The notes under the pieces were generated by a model that was not told the DNA's origin, ran no database searches, and worked only from the letters and a program-made list of their open reading frames with translations. From assembly GCF_004519545.1 (NCBI RefSeq), contig NZ_SDKM01000022.1:26795-90794 (forward strand): a DNA stretch of 64,000 nucleotides, written 5' to 3'. The stretch comes from Nocardioides guangzhouensis (GTDB taxonomy: Bacteria; Actinomycetota; Actinomycetes; Propionibacteriales; Nocardioidaceae). The translations under genes and the position numbers were made by a program. Every line of letters starts with the position of its first letter. Position 1 is the stretch's first letter. This document shows, piece after piece, positions 23,410 through 33,505 of the stretch.

Positions 23410-24963
23410 CTACTTAAGGAACTTGGAGAAGTCCTTGGGCAGGTCGAGGTTCGAGGCCGCGGTCTCGTAGTCGATGCCGTCCGGGTTGCCGAACGGGTTG
23501 CCCGTCGACGTGGCCTTCTCCTTCTGTGCGGCCCGCTGCTGGGCCGCCTTCGCGGGGTTGCCGGAGACGCGCTTCTTCTTGCCCTTCTGCGCCTTCTGCT
23601 TCACCTTGCCGCGACCGGCCCCGGGCAGCCCCGGCATGCCGGGCATCCCGGGTACGCCGCCGCCCTTGGCCATCTGCTGCATCATCTTGCGGGCCTCGAA
23701 GAACCGGTCGACGAGCTGGTTGACGTCGGAGACCTGGGTGCCGGAGCCCTTGGAGATGCGCAGCCGCCGCGACCCGTCGATGAGCTTCGGGTTCTCACGC
23801 TCGGCCGGCGTCATCGACTGGATGATCGCCTGGATCCGGTCGATCTCGCGCTCGTCGAAGTTGTCGAGCTGCTCACGGAACTGGCCCATCCCGGGCAGCA
23901 TCCCCATGATCTTCGACATCGAGCCGAGCTTGCGGATCTGCTGCATCTGCTGCAGGAAGTCGTCGAGGGTGAAGTCGCCGGTGCTGGTGAGCTTCTCGGC
24001 GGCCTTGAGCGCCTGCTCCTGGTCGAAGGCCTTCTCGGCCTGCTCGATCAGGGTGAGCATGTCGCCCATGTCGAGGATGCGCGAGGCCATCCGGTCGGGG
24101 TGGAACAGGTCGAAGTCGGTCATCTTCTCGCCGGCCGAGGCGAACATGACCGGCTTGCCGGTGATCGAGGCGACCGACAGCGCGGCACCACCGCGGGCGT
24201 CGCCGTCGAGCTTGGTGAGGACGACGCCGTCGTACCCCACGCCCTCCTGGAAGGCGAGCGCGGTGTTGACCGCGTCCTGGCCGATCATCGCGTCGACCAC
24301 GAACAGCACCTCGTCGGGCTGGGTGGCGTCGCGGATGTCGGCGGCCTGCTTCATCATCTCGGCGTCGATGCCGAGGCGGCCGGCGGTGTCGATGATGACG
24401 ACGTCGTGGAGGGTGCGCTTGGCCTCCTCGACCGACGCCTTGGCCACCGCGACCGGGTCACCGACGCCGTTGCCCGGCTCCGGCGCGAAGACGGGTACGC
24501 CGACCCGCTCGCCGTTGACCTGGAGCTGGTTGACGGCGTTGGGCCGCTGGAGGTCGGCCGCCACCAGCAACGGTGACTTGTCCTGCTCCTTGAGCCAGAA
24601 GGCCAGCTTCGCGGCCAGCGTCGTCTTGCCGGAGCCCTGGAGGCCGGCGAGCATGATCACGGTCGGGCCGGACTTGGCGTAGCGCAGCCGCCGGGTCTCG
24701 CCCCCGAGGATCTCGACGAGCTCCTCGTTGACGATCTTGACGATCTGCTGGGCGGGGTTCAGCGCCTGGCTGACCTCCTCGCCGCGGGCCCGCTCCTTGA
24801 CCGCGCCCACGAACTCCTTGACCACGGGCAGCGCGACGTCGGCCTCGAGCAGGGCGATGCGGATCTCGCGGGCGGTGGCGTCGATGTCCGCCTCGGAGAG
24901 CCGGCCCTTGCCTCGGAGGTTCTTGAAGGTGTCCGCGAGGCGGTCGGAGAGTGTTGCAAACAA
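23410..24963 (-). CDS. ffh: Signal recognition particle protein Ffh
   Basis: 517 aa SRP54 GTPase. N domain about 1-85, G domain with the Walker A GLQGSGKTT (107-115), DTAGRLGID, TKLDGDARGG, and an M domain with LPGMG, then a Met/Gly/Pro-rich segment that binds SRP RNA and signal peptides. It targets nascent membrane proteins to FtsY (encoded at 31.5-32.6 kb). The last codons (FSKFLK-stop) come from the integrated element. The next gene in the ancestral arrangement was the NYN nuclease, now 10 kb away. Confidence 0.98.
   Translation of the reverse strand: MFATLSDRLADTFKNLRGKGRLSEADIDATAREIRIALLEADVALPVVKEFVGAVKERARGEEVSQALNPAQQIVKIVNEELVEILGGETRRLRYAKSGPTVIMLAGLQGSGKTTLAAKLAFWLKEQDKSPLLVAADLQRPNAVNQLQVNGERVGVPVFAPEPGNGVGDPVAVAKASVEEAKRTLHDVVIIDTAGRLGIDAEMMKQAADIRDATQPDEVLFVVDAMIGQDAVNTALAFQEGVGYDGVVLTKLDGDARGGAALSVASITGKPVMFASAGEKMTDFDLFHPDRMASRILDMGDMLTLIEQAEKAFDQEQALKAAEKLTSTGDFTLDDFLQQMQQIRKLGSMSKIMGMLPGMGQFREQLDNFDEREIDRIQAIIQSMTPAERENPKLIDGSRRLRISKGSGTQVSDVNQLVDRFFEARKMMQQMAKGGGVPGMPGMPGLPGAGRGKVKQKAQKGKKKRVSGNPAKAAQQRAAQKEKATSTGNPFGNPDGIDYETAASNLDLPKDFSKFLK
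23412..23430. other. Right attachment site (att repeat copy 2) within ffh
   Basis: ACTTAAGGAACTTGGAGAA, matching 13258-13276 except for one base. On the minus strand it encodes FSKFLK, and with the neighbouring CTA (23410-23412) supplies a TAG stop. The element therefore restored ffh with synonymous codons. Confidence 0.88.
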
Positions 24964-25090
24964 GAGTGCGTCCTGGGTTCGGTCGACGGGGACGGTCGAG
25001 GGTCAAGGGTAACCGGGCGACCCGCCCGGTGCGGACTCGACGGCCCATCCGACCCACCGTACGGCGGTCGCCGGAGGCCCCGGTACGGCG

Positions 25091-25126
25091 GGAGGCCGCG
25101 CCACCGGGGCTGGCGGCGCGGCCTCC
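25091..25126 (-). terminator. Terminator of the subtilase gene
   Basis: GGAGGCCGCGCC (25091-25102) and GGCGCGGCCTCC (25115-25126) form a perfect 12-bp stem with a 12-nt loop, 19 bp beyond the S8 peptidase stop, in the gap before ffh. No T-run. Confidence 0.75.
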
Positions 25127-25144
25127 GTGCGTGCTGCGGGTGGG

Positions 25145-26674
25145 TCAGCTCACGGCGTCGAGCGCGTCGACGACGCCTTCGCCGTAGTAGCTGTTGTCCG
25201 CCGCGGACCCGACGCAGGCCGGGCCGTTGCTGCCCCCGGTCGGGTGCGGCTCGGCCGGCGAGCAGGCCCGGTCGTCGGCCTGGCCACGCAGCTTCTCCAG
25301 CATCTGCGCCGGCGTCCAGGTCGGGTGCACCGACTTCATCAGCGCGAGCACACCGGCGACGTGCGGCGAGGCCATCGACGTGCCGCTCTTCAGCCCGTAG
25401 CCGTTGCCGGCCACGATCGTGGACAGGATCGACCGGCCCGGGGCCGCGACGTCGATGATCCCGAGACCTCGGTTGGAGAAGTAGGCCAGCGAACCGGTCT
25501 TCGTCACCGCGGACACGGTCACGACGCCGGGAAGCTCGGTCGGGATGTCGTGGCACCCGCTGTTGATGGTGCGGGTGACGGCCTTGCTGTCGTCCGGGCT
25601 CGAGGTGTCGGTCGTGTTGTTGCTCAGGTCGGTGGTGGCGTTGCCGGCCGCCGCGGCGTGCACGACACCCCGGTCGGTCGACCACGCGACCGCGCGGCGC
25701 ACGGCCTCCTTGGCGGCGTACTGGTCGGACTGGTCCTCGCAGTAGTACATGAAGGGGTCGACGTAGTAGCTGTTGTTCGTCACGTCCATGTGGTGCAGGC
25801 CGGCCCAGATGAAGCCGCAGACGGCGTACTCCGGGTAGATGAAGCCGCCGTCGTTGACGACCTTCACCGAAGCCATCCGCACGTTCGGCGCGACGCCGAC
25901 GATGCCGGTGCCGTTGCGGGCCGCGGCAATGGTGCCGGCGACGTGCGTGCCGTGGTCACTCGTGGTGGGGTACCAGCCGGTGGCCGAGGTGTCCGGACGC
26001 CCGGCGTCGGTGCAGTTCACCGAGTCCGCGACGTCGATGTTCGGCGCCAGGTCCGGGTGGTCGGGGTCGATGCCCGAGTCGAGCACGCCGACGAGCACGT
26101 TGCGGCTGCCGTCGGTGATCTGGTGCGCCCGGTCCGCCTTGATCATCTGCATGTCCCACTGCTCCGCCTCGCGCGGGTCCGTGGTGGTCGCGGTGGTCTG
26201 CTCGCCGCCGACGTCGCCGTTGAAGTCCTTCCTGGCGTCCTTCTGGTAGTCCGACGAGCCCGGGCCCCACGGCGACTGGACACCCTCGGGGGTGCCCTCG
26301 ACCACGGGGACGGTGCGGGTGGCGCCGACGGACTCGAGCGCGTTGCCGGCGGCGGCGCGCACGTCGTCGCGGAACGTCGAGACCTGGGCATGGGCGACGA
26401 CCACGCCGATCTGCGGCCAGGACTGGACGACGACGCCGCCCGCGTCCGTGACGGCCCGCTCGAGCAGCCGGGTCTGGCCGGGGGTGGCCTGGTGGGCGTT
26501 GAGCAGGTAGCTCGAGACGACACCGTCGGGCGTGGCGATCGGGACGGGCGTGGAGGTGGGCTCGTCGGCCGGGGCCGCGGTGGCGTTCCCGAGGCCGGTG
26601 AGCAGGGCGGTCGCGACGGCGACGCCAGTGGCGACGGACGCGACGGTACGACGCCGGGTGAGGCGTGGGGACAT
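25145..26674 (-). CDS. Secreted subtilisin-family serine peptidase (S8)
   Basis: 509 aa with a signal peptide (RRRTVASVATGVAVATALL, possibly Tat). A prodomain covers about 45-160. The catalytic triad is visible: Asp in VGVLDSGIDPDHPDL, His in DHGTHVAGTIA, Ser in SGTSMASPHVAGV, with the oxyanion Asn region HAAAAGNAT. The Ca-binding and disulfide-rich inserts fit extracellular actinobacterial subtilases. It is followed by a terminator and preceded by that of glnD, so it is a monocistronic insertion between ffh and glnD. Confidence 0.95.
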   Translation of the reverse strand: MSPRLTRRRTVASVATGVAVATALLTGLGNATAAPADEPTSTPVPIATPDGVVSSYLLNAHQATPGQTRLLERAVTDAGGVVVQSWPQIGVVVAHAQVSTFRDDVRAAAGNALESVGATRTVPVVEGTPEGVQSPWGPGSSDYQKDARKDFNGDVGGEQTTATTTDPREAEQWDMQMIKADRAHQITDGSRNVLVGVLDSGIDPDHPDLAPNIDVADSVNCTDAGRPDTSATGWYPTTSDHGTHVAGTIAAARNGTGIVGVAPNVRMASVKVVNDGGFIYPEYAVCGFIWAGLHHMDVTNNSYYVDPFMYYCEDQSDQYAAKEAVRRAVAWSTDRGVVHAAAAGNATTDLSNNTTDTSSPDDSKAVTRTINSGCHDIPTELPGVVTVSAVTKTGSLAYFSNRGLGIIDVAAPGRSILSTIVAGNGYGLKSGTSMASPHVAGVLALMKSVHPTWTPAQMLEKLRGQADDRACSPAEPHPTGGSNGPACVGSAADNSYYGEGVVDALDAVS

Positions 26675-26708
26675 GGGTGGTCCTTTCCGAGAGTGACTCC
26701 GAGAAAAC

Positions 26709-26730
26709 GCGCCCCCGTCAGAGGGGGCGC
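26709..26730 (-). terminator. Intrinsic terminator of glnD
   Basis: GCGCCCCC (26709-26716) pairs with GGGGGCGC (26723-26730) around 6 nt. Read on the minus strand it is followed by GTTTTCTC, the T-run of a rho-independent terminator, between glnD and the S8 gene. Confidence 0.85.
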
Positions 26731-26814
26731 CTCGGTCATCCTGTCTGCTACTCGCCGGTAAGGGACCACCCCGAGGCAGGTATTTCTCCGTCAGCCCGAC
26801 GATCGGCCCGACGA

Positions 26815-29052
26815 TCAGCCGGACGACTCGACGGTCGCCAGCAATGCATCCCGGACGGCGTGGGCCGCCTCGGCCGCCCGCCGCTCCCCCAACGCCCCGG
26901 CGTCTGCCTCCTGGACGTAGAACACGTCGACGGCCTGCGGTCCGAGCGTGGACACGTGGGCGGAACGGACCGAGATCTCGAGGTCGGCCAGCGCGGCGCA
27001 GACCAGGTGGACGACGCCGGGGCGGTCGTCCATGCGCACCTCCAGGACCGTCGCGGACCGCGAGGCCTCCGGGCGGACCGCGACGGTCGGCTCCAGCCGG
27101 GCCGCGGACGGGCGCGACAGACGTCCGCGGGCATCCACGCGTCCCTCGACGATCGCCTGGAGCCGTTGCCGCAGCACCGCCTCGTCGAGGTGCTGGTCAC
27201 CGACCTCCCACACGGAGACGCCGATCCCGTCCTGGGTCCAGGCCCGGGCCGCGCGCACCGGCACCCGCTGCAGCGCCAGCATCGCCGCAGCGTCGGCGAG
27301 CAGGCCGACCCGGTCACCGGAGATCACGGTCACCCGGGCACCGTCGGGCGCCTCGTCGACGGACACCGCCACCGCCTTCGGGTCCTCGAGGACGGACACC
27401 GGCACCGGCACCTCCTGCTCGGTCTCCGTGCCGTCCGGCCCGGCGTCGGTGCCGAGCGCGACCCGACACCGAGCCGCCAGCTGGCGGACCAGCCCGGCCC
27501 GCCAGGAGGACCAGGCCTTCGTCGAAGCGGCCTTGGCGTCCGCCTCCGTGAGCGCGAGCAGCAGGTCGAGCACCTCGACCGAACCGAGCCGCGAGGCCAC
27601 CGACTCCACGGTCGCCGGGTCCTCGGGGTCCCGGGTGGCCGCGACCTCCGACAGCAGCAGGTGGCGACGTACGAGCGTGCCGATGAGGTCGGTCTCGTGC
27701 GGCCCGAAGCCCATCCGGATGGCGATGTCGCGGGCGATCGGCTCCCCCGCCACGCTGTGCTCGGTGAGCTCGCCCTTGCCCACGTCGTGCAGCAGCGCCG
27801 CCACCATGAGTACGTCGGCGCGCGCGACGTGGCGGATCAGCGCGGACGCCTCGATGCAGGTCTCGACGACGTGCCGGTCCACGGTGAACCGGTGGATGGC
27901 CGAGGCGTGCGGCAGCATCCGGATGCGGTCCCACTCGGGCAGCAGCCGCTCCAGGCCGCCGGTCTCCTCCAGCGTCTCCCAGACCTCGAGCAGCCCGCGG
28001 CCGGCGGCCAGCAGGCGCACGAACAGCTGCCGGGCCTCGTCCGGCCACGGCTCCGGCAGCGGCGGGCACTCCCGTACCAGCCGGGCGCTGGTGGCCGGGG
28101 CCAGCACCGCGTCACGCTCGGCGGCCTCGGCCGCGGCACGGAGCAGCATCAGCGGGTCGGACTCCGGGCGGGCACTGCGTGTGAGCACGACCTCGCCGGA
28201 GGACAGCGCGATCCCGGGTGCAACCGGCGCGAGGTCGGGCCGACGGGGCCGGACCCCGGTCGGTCGGGCCAGCACCGCGTCGACGCGGCGCCAGGTGAGC
28301 CGGGAGATGTGCGTGATCCGTCGACCGAGCTCGCGCACGTGGACCTGGGCGGCCACGTCGTCGGCCAGGCCGAGTCCGTCGGCGAGCGGCGCCCAGGCCT
28401 CCGGCCCGATCCGGTCACTGGACCGCCCCGCGATCCCCTGCACCAGGTCGCGGACGTCGAGCAACGACCGCCGGGCCCGCTCGAGCTCGGTGTGCGGGGC
28501 GTCGACCAGCCAGGTCGCCACCAACGCCTTGAGCACGGTCGCGTCGCGCAGCCCACCCTGCGCCTCCTTGACGTCGGGCACCGAGGCGTGGGCGAGCTCA
28601 CCCATCAGGTCGTGCCGCTGCCGCACCAGCGCCTTCAGCTCCGGCAGCCGGTGCCGGGCGTCGCGGCGCCACTCGGCGAGCATCGTGGTCCGCAGCCGGA
28701 GGGTCAGGCTGGGGTCGCCGGCGAGGTGGCGGGTGTCGAGCAGGCCGAGCGCGACCCGCAGGTCCTCGCGCGCGGCGGCCACGGTCTCGGTGAACGACCG
28801 GACCGCGTGGTCGAGGTTGGCGCCGGAGTCCCACAGCGGGTACCACACCTTCTCCGCCAGCGGACCGGGGTCGACCGCGTCGTCGTGGACCAGCACCACG
28901 TCGAGGTCGGAGTACGGCGCGAGCTCAGAGCGGCCGTACCCCCCGACGGCCACCAGCGCGGTGCCGGTGTCGGTGCCGCCGTGGTCGTCGTACGCGCCCG
29001 CGCACAGCGCGTCCGCCGCGGTGGCCCGAGCCTGGCGTTCGTGCGCCGTCAC
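26815..29052 (-). CDS. glnD: [Protein-PII] uridylyltransferase/uridylyl-removing enzyme
   Basis: 745 aa. The nucleotidyltransferase motif GGYGRSELAPYSDLDVVLV (about 37-55), an HD domain (ALLHDVGKG about 420-425) for removal, and two C-terminal ACT regions (ARVTVISGDRVGLLADAAA and SATVLEVRMDDRPGVVHLV) sensing glutamine. It (de)uridylylates or adenylylates the adjacent PII proteins, passing nitrogen status to AmtB and glutamine synthetase. Last gene of amtB-glnK-glnB-glnD. Confidence 0.95.
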   Translation of the reverse strand: MTAHERQARATAADALCAGAYDDHGGTDTGTALVAVGGYGRSELAPYSDLDVVLVHDDAVDPGPLAEKVWYPLWDSGANLDHAVRSFTETVAAAREDLRVALGLLDTRHLAGDPSLTLRLRTTMLAEWRRDARHRLPELKALVRQRHDLMGELAHASVPDVKEAQGGLRDATVLKALVATWLVDAPHTELERARRSLLDVRDLVQGIAGRSSDRIGPEAWAPLADGLGLADDVAAQVHVRELGRRITHISRLTWRRVDAVLARPTGVRPRRPDLAPVAPGIALSSGEVVLTRSARPESDPLMLLRAAAEAAERDAVLAPATSARLVRECPPLPEPWPDEARQLFVRLLAAGRGLLEVWETLEETGGLERLLPEWDRIRMLPHASAIHRFTVDRHVVETCIEASALIRHVARADVLMVAALLHDVGKGELTEHSVAGEPIARDIAIRMGFGPHETDLIGTLVRRHLLLSEVAATRDPEDPATVESVASRLGSVEVLDLLLALTEADAKAASTKAWSSWRAGLVRQLAARCRVALGTDAGPDGTETEQEVPVPVSVLEDPKAVAVSVDEAPDGARVTVISGDRVGLLADAAAMLALQRVPVRAARAWTQDGIGVSVWEVGDQHLDEAVLRQRLQAIVEGRVDARGRLSRPSAARLEPTVAVRPEASRSATVLEVRMDDRPGVVHLVCAALADLEISVRSAHVSTLGPQAVDVFYVQEADAGALGERRAAEAAHAVRDALLATVESSG

Positions 29053-29062
29053 GACGAACCCC

Positions 29063-31308
<2,246 letters not shown>

Positions 31309-31482
31309 GGGACCTCCAGAAAGGCTTCACGGGGGCAGTGGACCCGCGCCGACGGCTCTGTCGAGGCGGCCCCCCACCCGATTGGTGAAACCCTCGCGGC
31401 CCGACATTTCGACGTCGGTGCCGCTTTGTTGCGCGCAGGCAACGAGTTCCCGGCTTGTGTTACTTCCGTGTGAACGGCGCGC

Positions 31483-32640
31483 TCAGCCGAGCAGCGCGTC
31501 GACGAACGCCTCGGGGTCGAACGGCGCCAGGTCGTCAGGACCCTCGCCGAGGCCGACCAGCTTGACGGGTACGCCGAGCTCCCGCTGCACGGCGACCACG
31601 ATCCCGCCCTTGGCCGAGCCGTCCAGCTTGGTGAGCACGATGCCGGTCACGTCGACGACCTCGGAGAAGACGCGGGCCTGGATCATGCCGTTCTGGCCGG
31701 TGGTGGCGTCGAGCACGAGCAGCACCTCGGTCACCGGTGCCTGCTTCTCGATCACCCGCTTGACCTTGCCGAGCTCGTCCATGAGGCCGGCCTTGTTCTG
31801 CAGCCGGCCGGCGGTGTCGACCAGCACCACGTCGTACGAGCCGTCGACGCCCTGCTTGACCGCCTCGAAGGCGACGCTGGCCGGGTCGGAGCCCTCGGGC
31901 CCGCGGATCACGGGTACGCCGACGCGCTCGCCCCACGTGGCCAGCTGCTCGACGGCGGCGGCCCGGAAGGTGTCGGCGGCGCCGAGCACGGCGCGGCGGT
32001 CCTCGGCGACCAGGATGCGGCCGATCTTCCCGACGGTGGTGGTCTTGCCGGCGCCGTTGACGCCGACCACGAGCACCACGCCGGGCTTGCCGTCGTCGCC
32101 GCTGATCCCCAGCCGCCGGTCCATCGCCGGGTCGACCAGGCTGACCAGCTCCTCGCGGAGGACCTCACGCGGGGAGGCGGAGCCGCCGCCCTCGACCCGC
32201 AGCCGGGTGCGCAGCTTCTCGACCAGCTCCTGCGTCGGGGCGACGCCGACATCCGCGGTGAGCAGCGTGTCCTCGATGTCCTCCCACGTGTCCTCGTCGA
32301 GGCGGTCCCGCGACAGCAGGGCGAGCAGACCCTTGCCGAGCCCGCTCTGGGACCGGGAGAGCCGCTGGCGGAGGCGGACCAGCCGGCTCGCCGTACCCTC
32401 CGGCTTCTCGAGCACCGGCGGCGCCGGTGCCTCCTCGACCTCGACCGGCGCCTCCGGTGCCGCGACCGCCTCCGGCGGCGCCTCGGGCGCCTCGGTGGGC
32501 TCGGTAGGCGCGATGACGTCCGTCGTGCCGCGCTGCGGGGCGGTCTTGCGGCGCCGGCTGCCGACCAGCCCGACCACGACGGCCACGCCGACCAGCAGGA
32601 TCGCGATGATCAGGAGGAGCCAGTCACCCAGGAAGTCCAT
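31483..32640 (-). CDS. ftsY: SRP receptor FtsY
   Basis: 385 aa. N-terminal membrane helix (LLLIIAILLVGVAVVVGLV), an Ala/Pro/Glu-rich linker (about 40-90), then the NG domain with Walker A VGVNGAGKTTT, DTAGRLQNK, TKLDGSAKGG and GLGEGPDDLAPFDPEAF at the end. It docks SRP-ribosome complexes at the membrane; partner of Ffh. ATG 32640 is used, giving the membrane anchor at the N-terminus, as in other actinobacteria. Confidence 0.96.
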   Translation of the reverse strand: MDFLGDWLLLIIAILLVGVAVVVGLVGSRRRKTAPQRGTTDVIAPTEPTEAPEAPPEAVAAPEAPVEVEEAPAPPVLEKPEGTASRLVRLRQRLSRSQSGLGKGLLALLSRDRLDEDTWEDIEDTLLTADVGVAPTQELVEKLRTRLRVEGGGSASPREVLREELVSLVDPAMDRRLGISGDDGKPGVVLVVGVNGAGKTTTVGKIGRILVAEDRRAVLGAADTFRAAAVEQLATWGERVGVPVIRGPEGSDPASVAFEAVKQGVDGSYDVVLVDTAGRLQNKAGLMDELGKVKRVIEKQAPVTEVLLVLDATTGQNGMIQARVFSEVVDVTGIVLTKLDGSAKGGIVVAVQRELGVPVKLVGLGEGPDDLAPFDPEAFVDALLG

Positions 32641-32760
32641 GGGCCAATCCCACCACAGGGGTACGGCGCGCAAGAAATGGCCGCTCGGCGCACCGGACCT
32701 GGCCGATCGGCGCCCGCCATGTCACCCGGCCCGGCCCGCCGTCTCGGACGATTCGGTGGG

Positions 32761-32952
32761 TCAGCGACGGTTGTCGGCGAAGTCCTCGTCGAGGGTGGGG
32801 ACCGCGTCGACTGCCCTGGTCATCGCCTCGCCCATCCACGGGGCACCGGGGACGTCCTCGCCGCGGTGCGGGTACGCGACGTACACGACGACGACGGCGG
32901 CGAGGAGCAGGATGACCAGCATCGTGAGCACGATGGCCAGCACGGGAATCAC
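32761..32952 (-). CDS. Small membrane protein
   Basis: 63 aa from GTG 32950-32952. An N-terminal helix (VLAIVLTMLVILLLAAVVVVYVAYP) and a short acidic tail (GEDVPGAPWMGEAMTRAV, DEDFADN). Located between ftsY and the thioesterase in the same direction; its small size and conserved place suggest an auxiliary membrane role. Function unknown. Confidence 0.65.
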   Translation of the reverse strand: MIPVLAIVLTMLVILLLAAVVVVYVAYPHRGEDVPGAPWMGEAMTRAVDAVPTLDEDFADNRR

Positions 32953-33052
32953 CTCGAGAAGTGCAGTGGGCGGCTACACCTTCGAGACTGCCAGATCCGG
33001 CGGCCGCTGCCAAAACGGGCCAGAATGCGTCCGGTAACAGGACGCCAGCGCC

Positions 33053-33505
33053 TCAGGAGCGCAGCAGCGGCTGGATCGCGGCCCGGACCTCGGCCGGCAT
33101 CGGGGTGACCGGGCGGGCCGGGTCGGTGTTGTCGACGTACACGTGCACGAACCGGCCCTCGGCCGCGGCCTCGGCTCCGCTGCCCTCCGGGTCGCCCTGG
33201 AACAGCCCGACCCGGTAGACCACCGACGAGGTGCCGATCTTGTCGACCACGACGCCGAGGTCGACCGGCTCGGGGTAGCCGATCTCGGCGAAGTAGCGGC
33301 AGCCGACCTCGGCCACCACGCCGATCGCGGGGAGGTCCCGGACGTCGGTGCCGAGCGCCTCGGCGAGGTGGTTGTTGACCACGGTGTCGATGAGCTCGAA
33401 GTAGCGGGCGTTGTTCATGTGCCCGTAGACGTCGATGTCCGCCCAGCGGGTGGTGACCCGCTCCCAGTGGGGGTACTCGTCGCGGGTCGGGCGCGGTGCC
33501 GGCAC
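33053..33505 (-). CDS. Acyl-CoA thioesterase, hotdog fold (YbgC/FadM-type)
   Basis: 150 aa. RWADIDVYGHMNNARYFELIDTV contains the Asp-His-(M/V)N motif of 4HBT thioesterases, which hydrolyse acyl-CoA or ACP thioesters. GTG 33505 overlaps the smc stop by one base (TAGTG), so the two are translationally coupled, although a functional link with chromosome segregation is unlikely. Substrate not predictable. Confidence 0.9.
   Translation of the reverse strand: MPAPRPTRDEYPHWERVTTRWADIDVYGHMNNARYFELIDTVVNNHLAEALGTDVRDLPAIGVVAEVGCRYFAEIGYPEPVDLGVVVDKIGTSSVVYRVGLFQGDPEGSGAEAAAEGRFVHVYVDNTDPARPVTPMPAEVRAAIQPLLRS

Noticed and set aside
26755..26815. GACGATCGG-type repeats after glnD as a regulatory array
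   Set aside because: Only two or three short imperfect copies; the glnD terminator explains the gap better.
31309..31482. A GlnR or AmtR box upstream of amtB
   Set aside because: GTAAC and GGAAC can be found about 8 bases apart, but spacing and sequence do not fit the consensus well enough.
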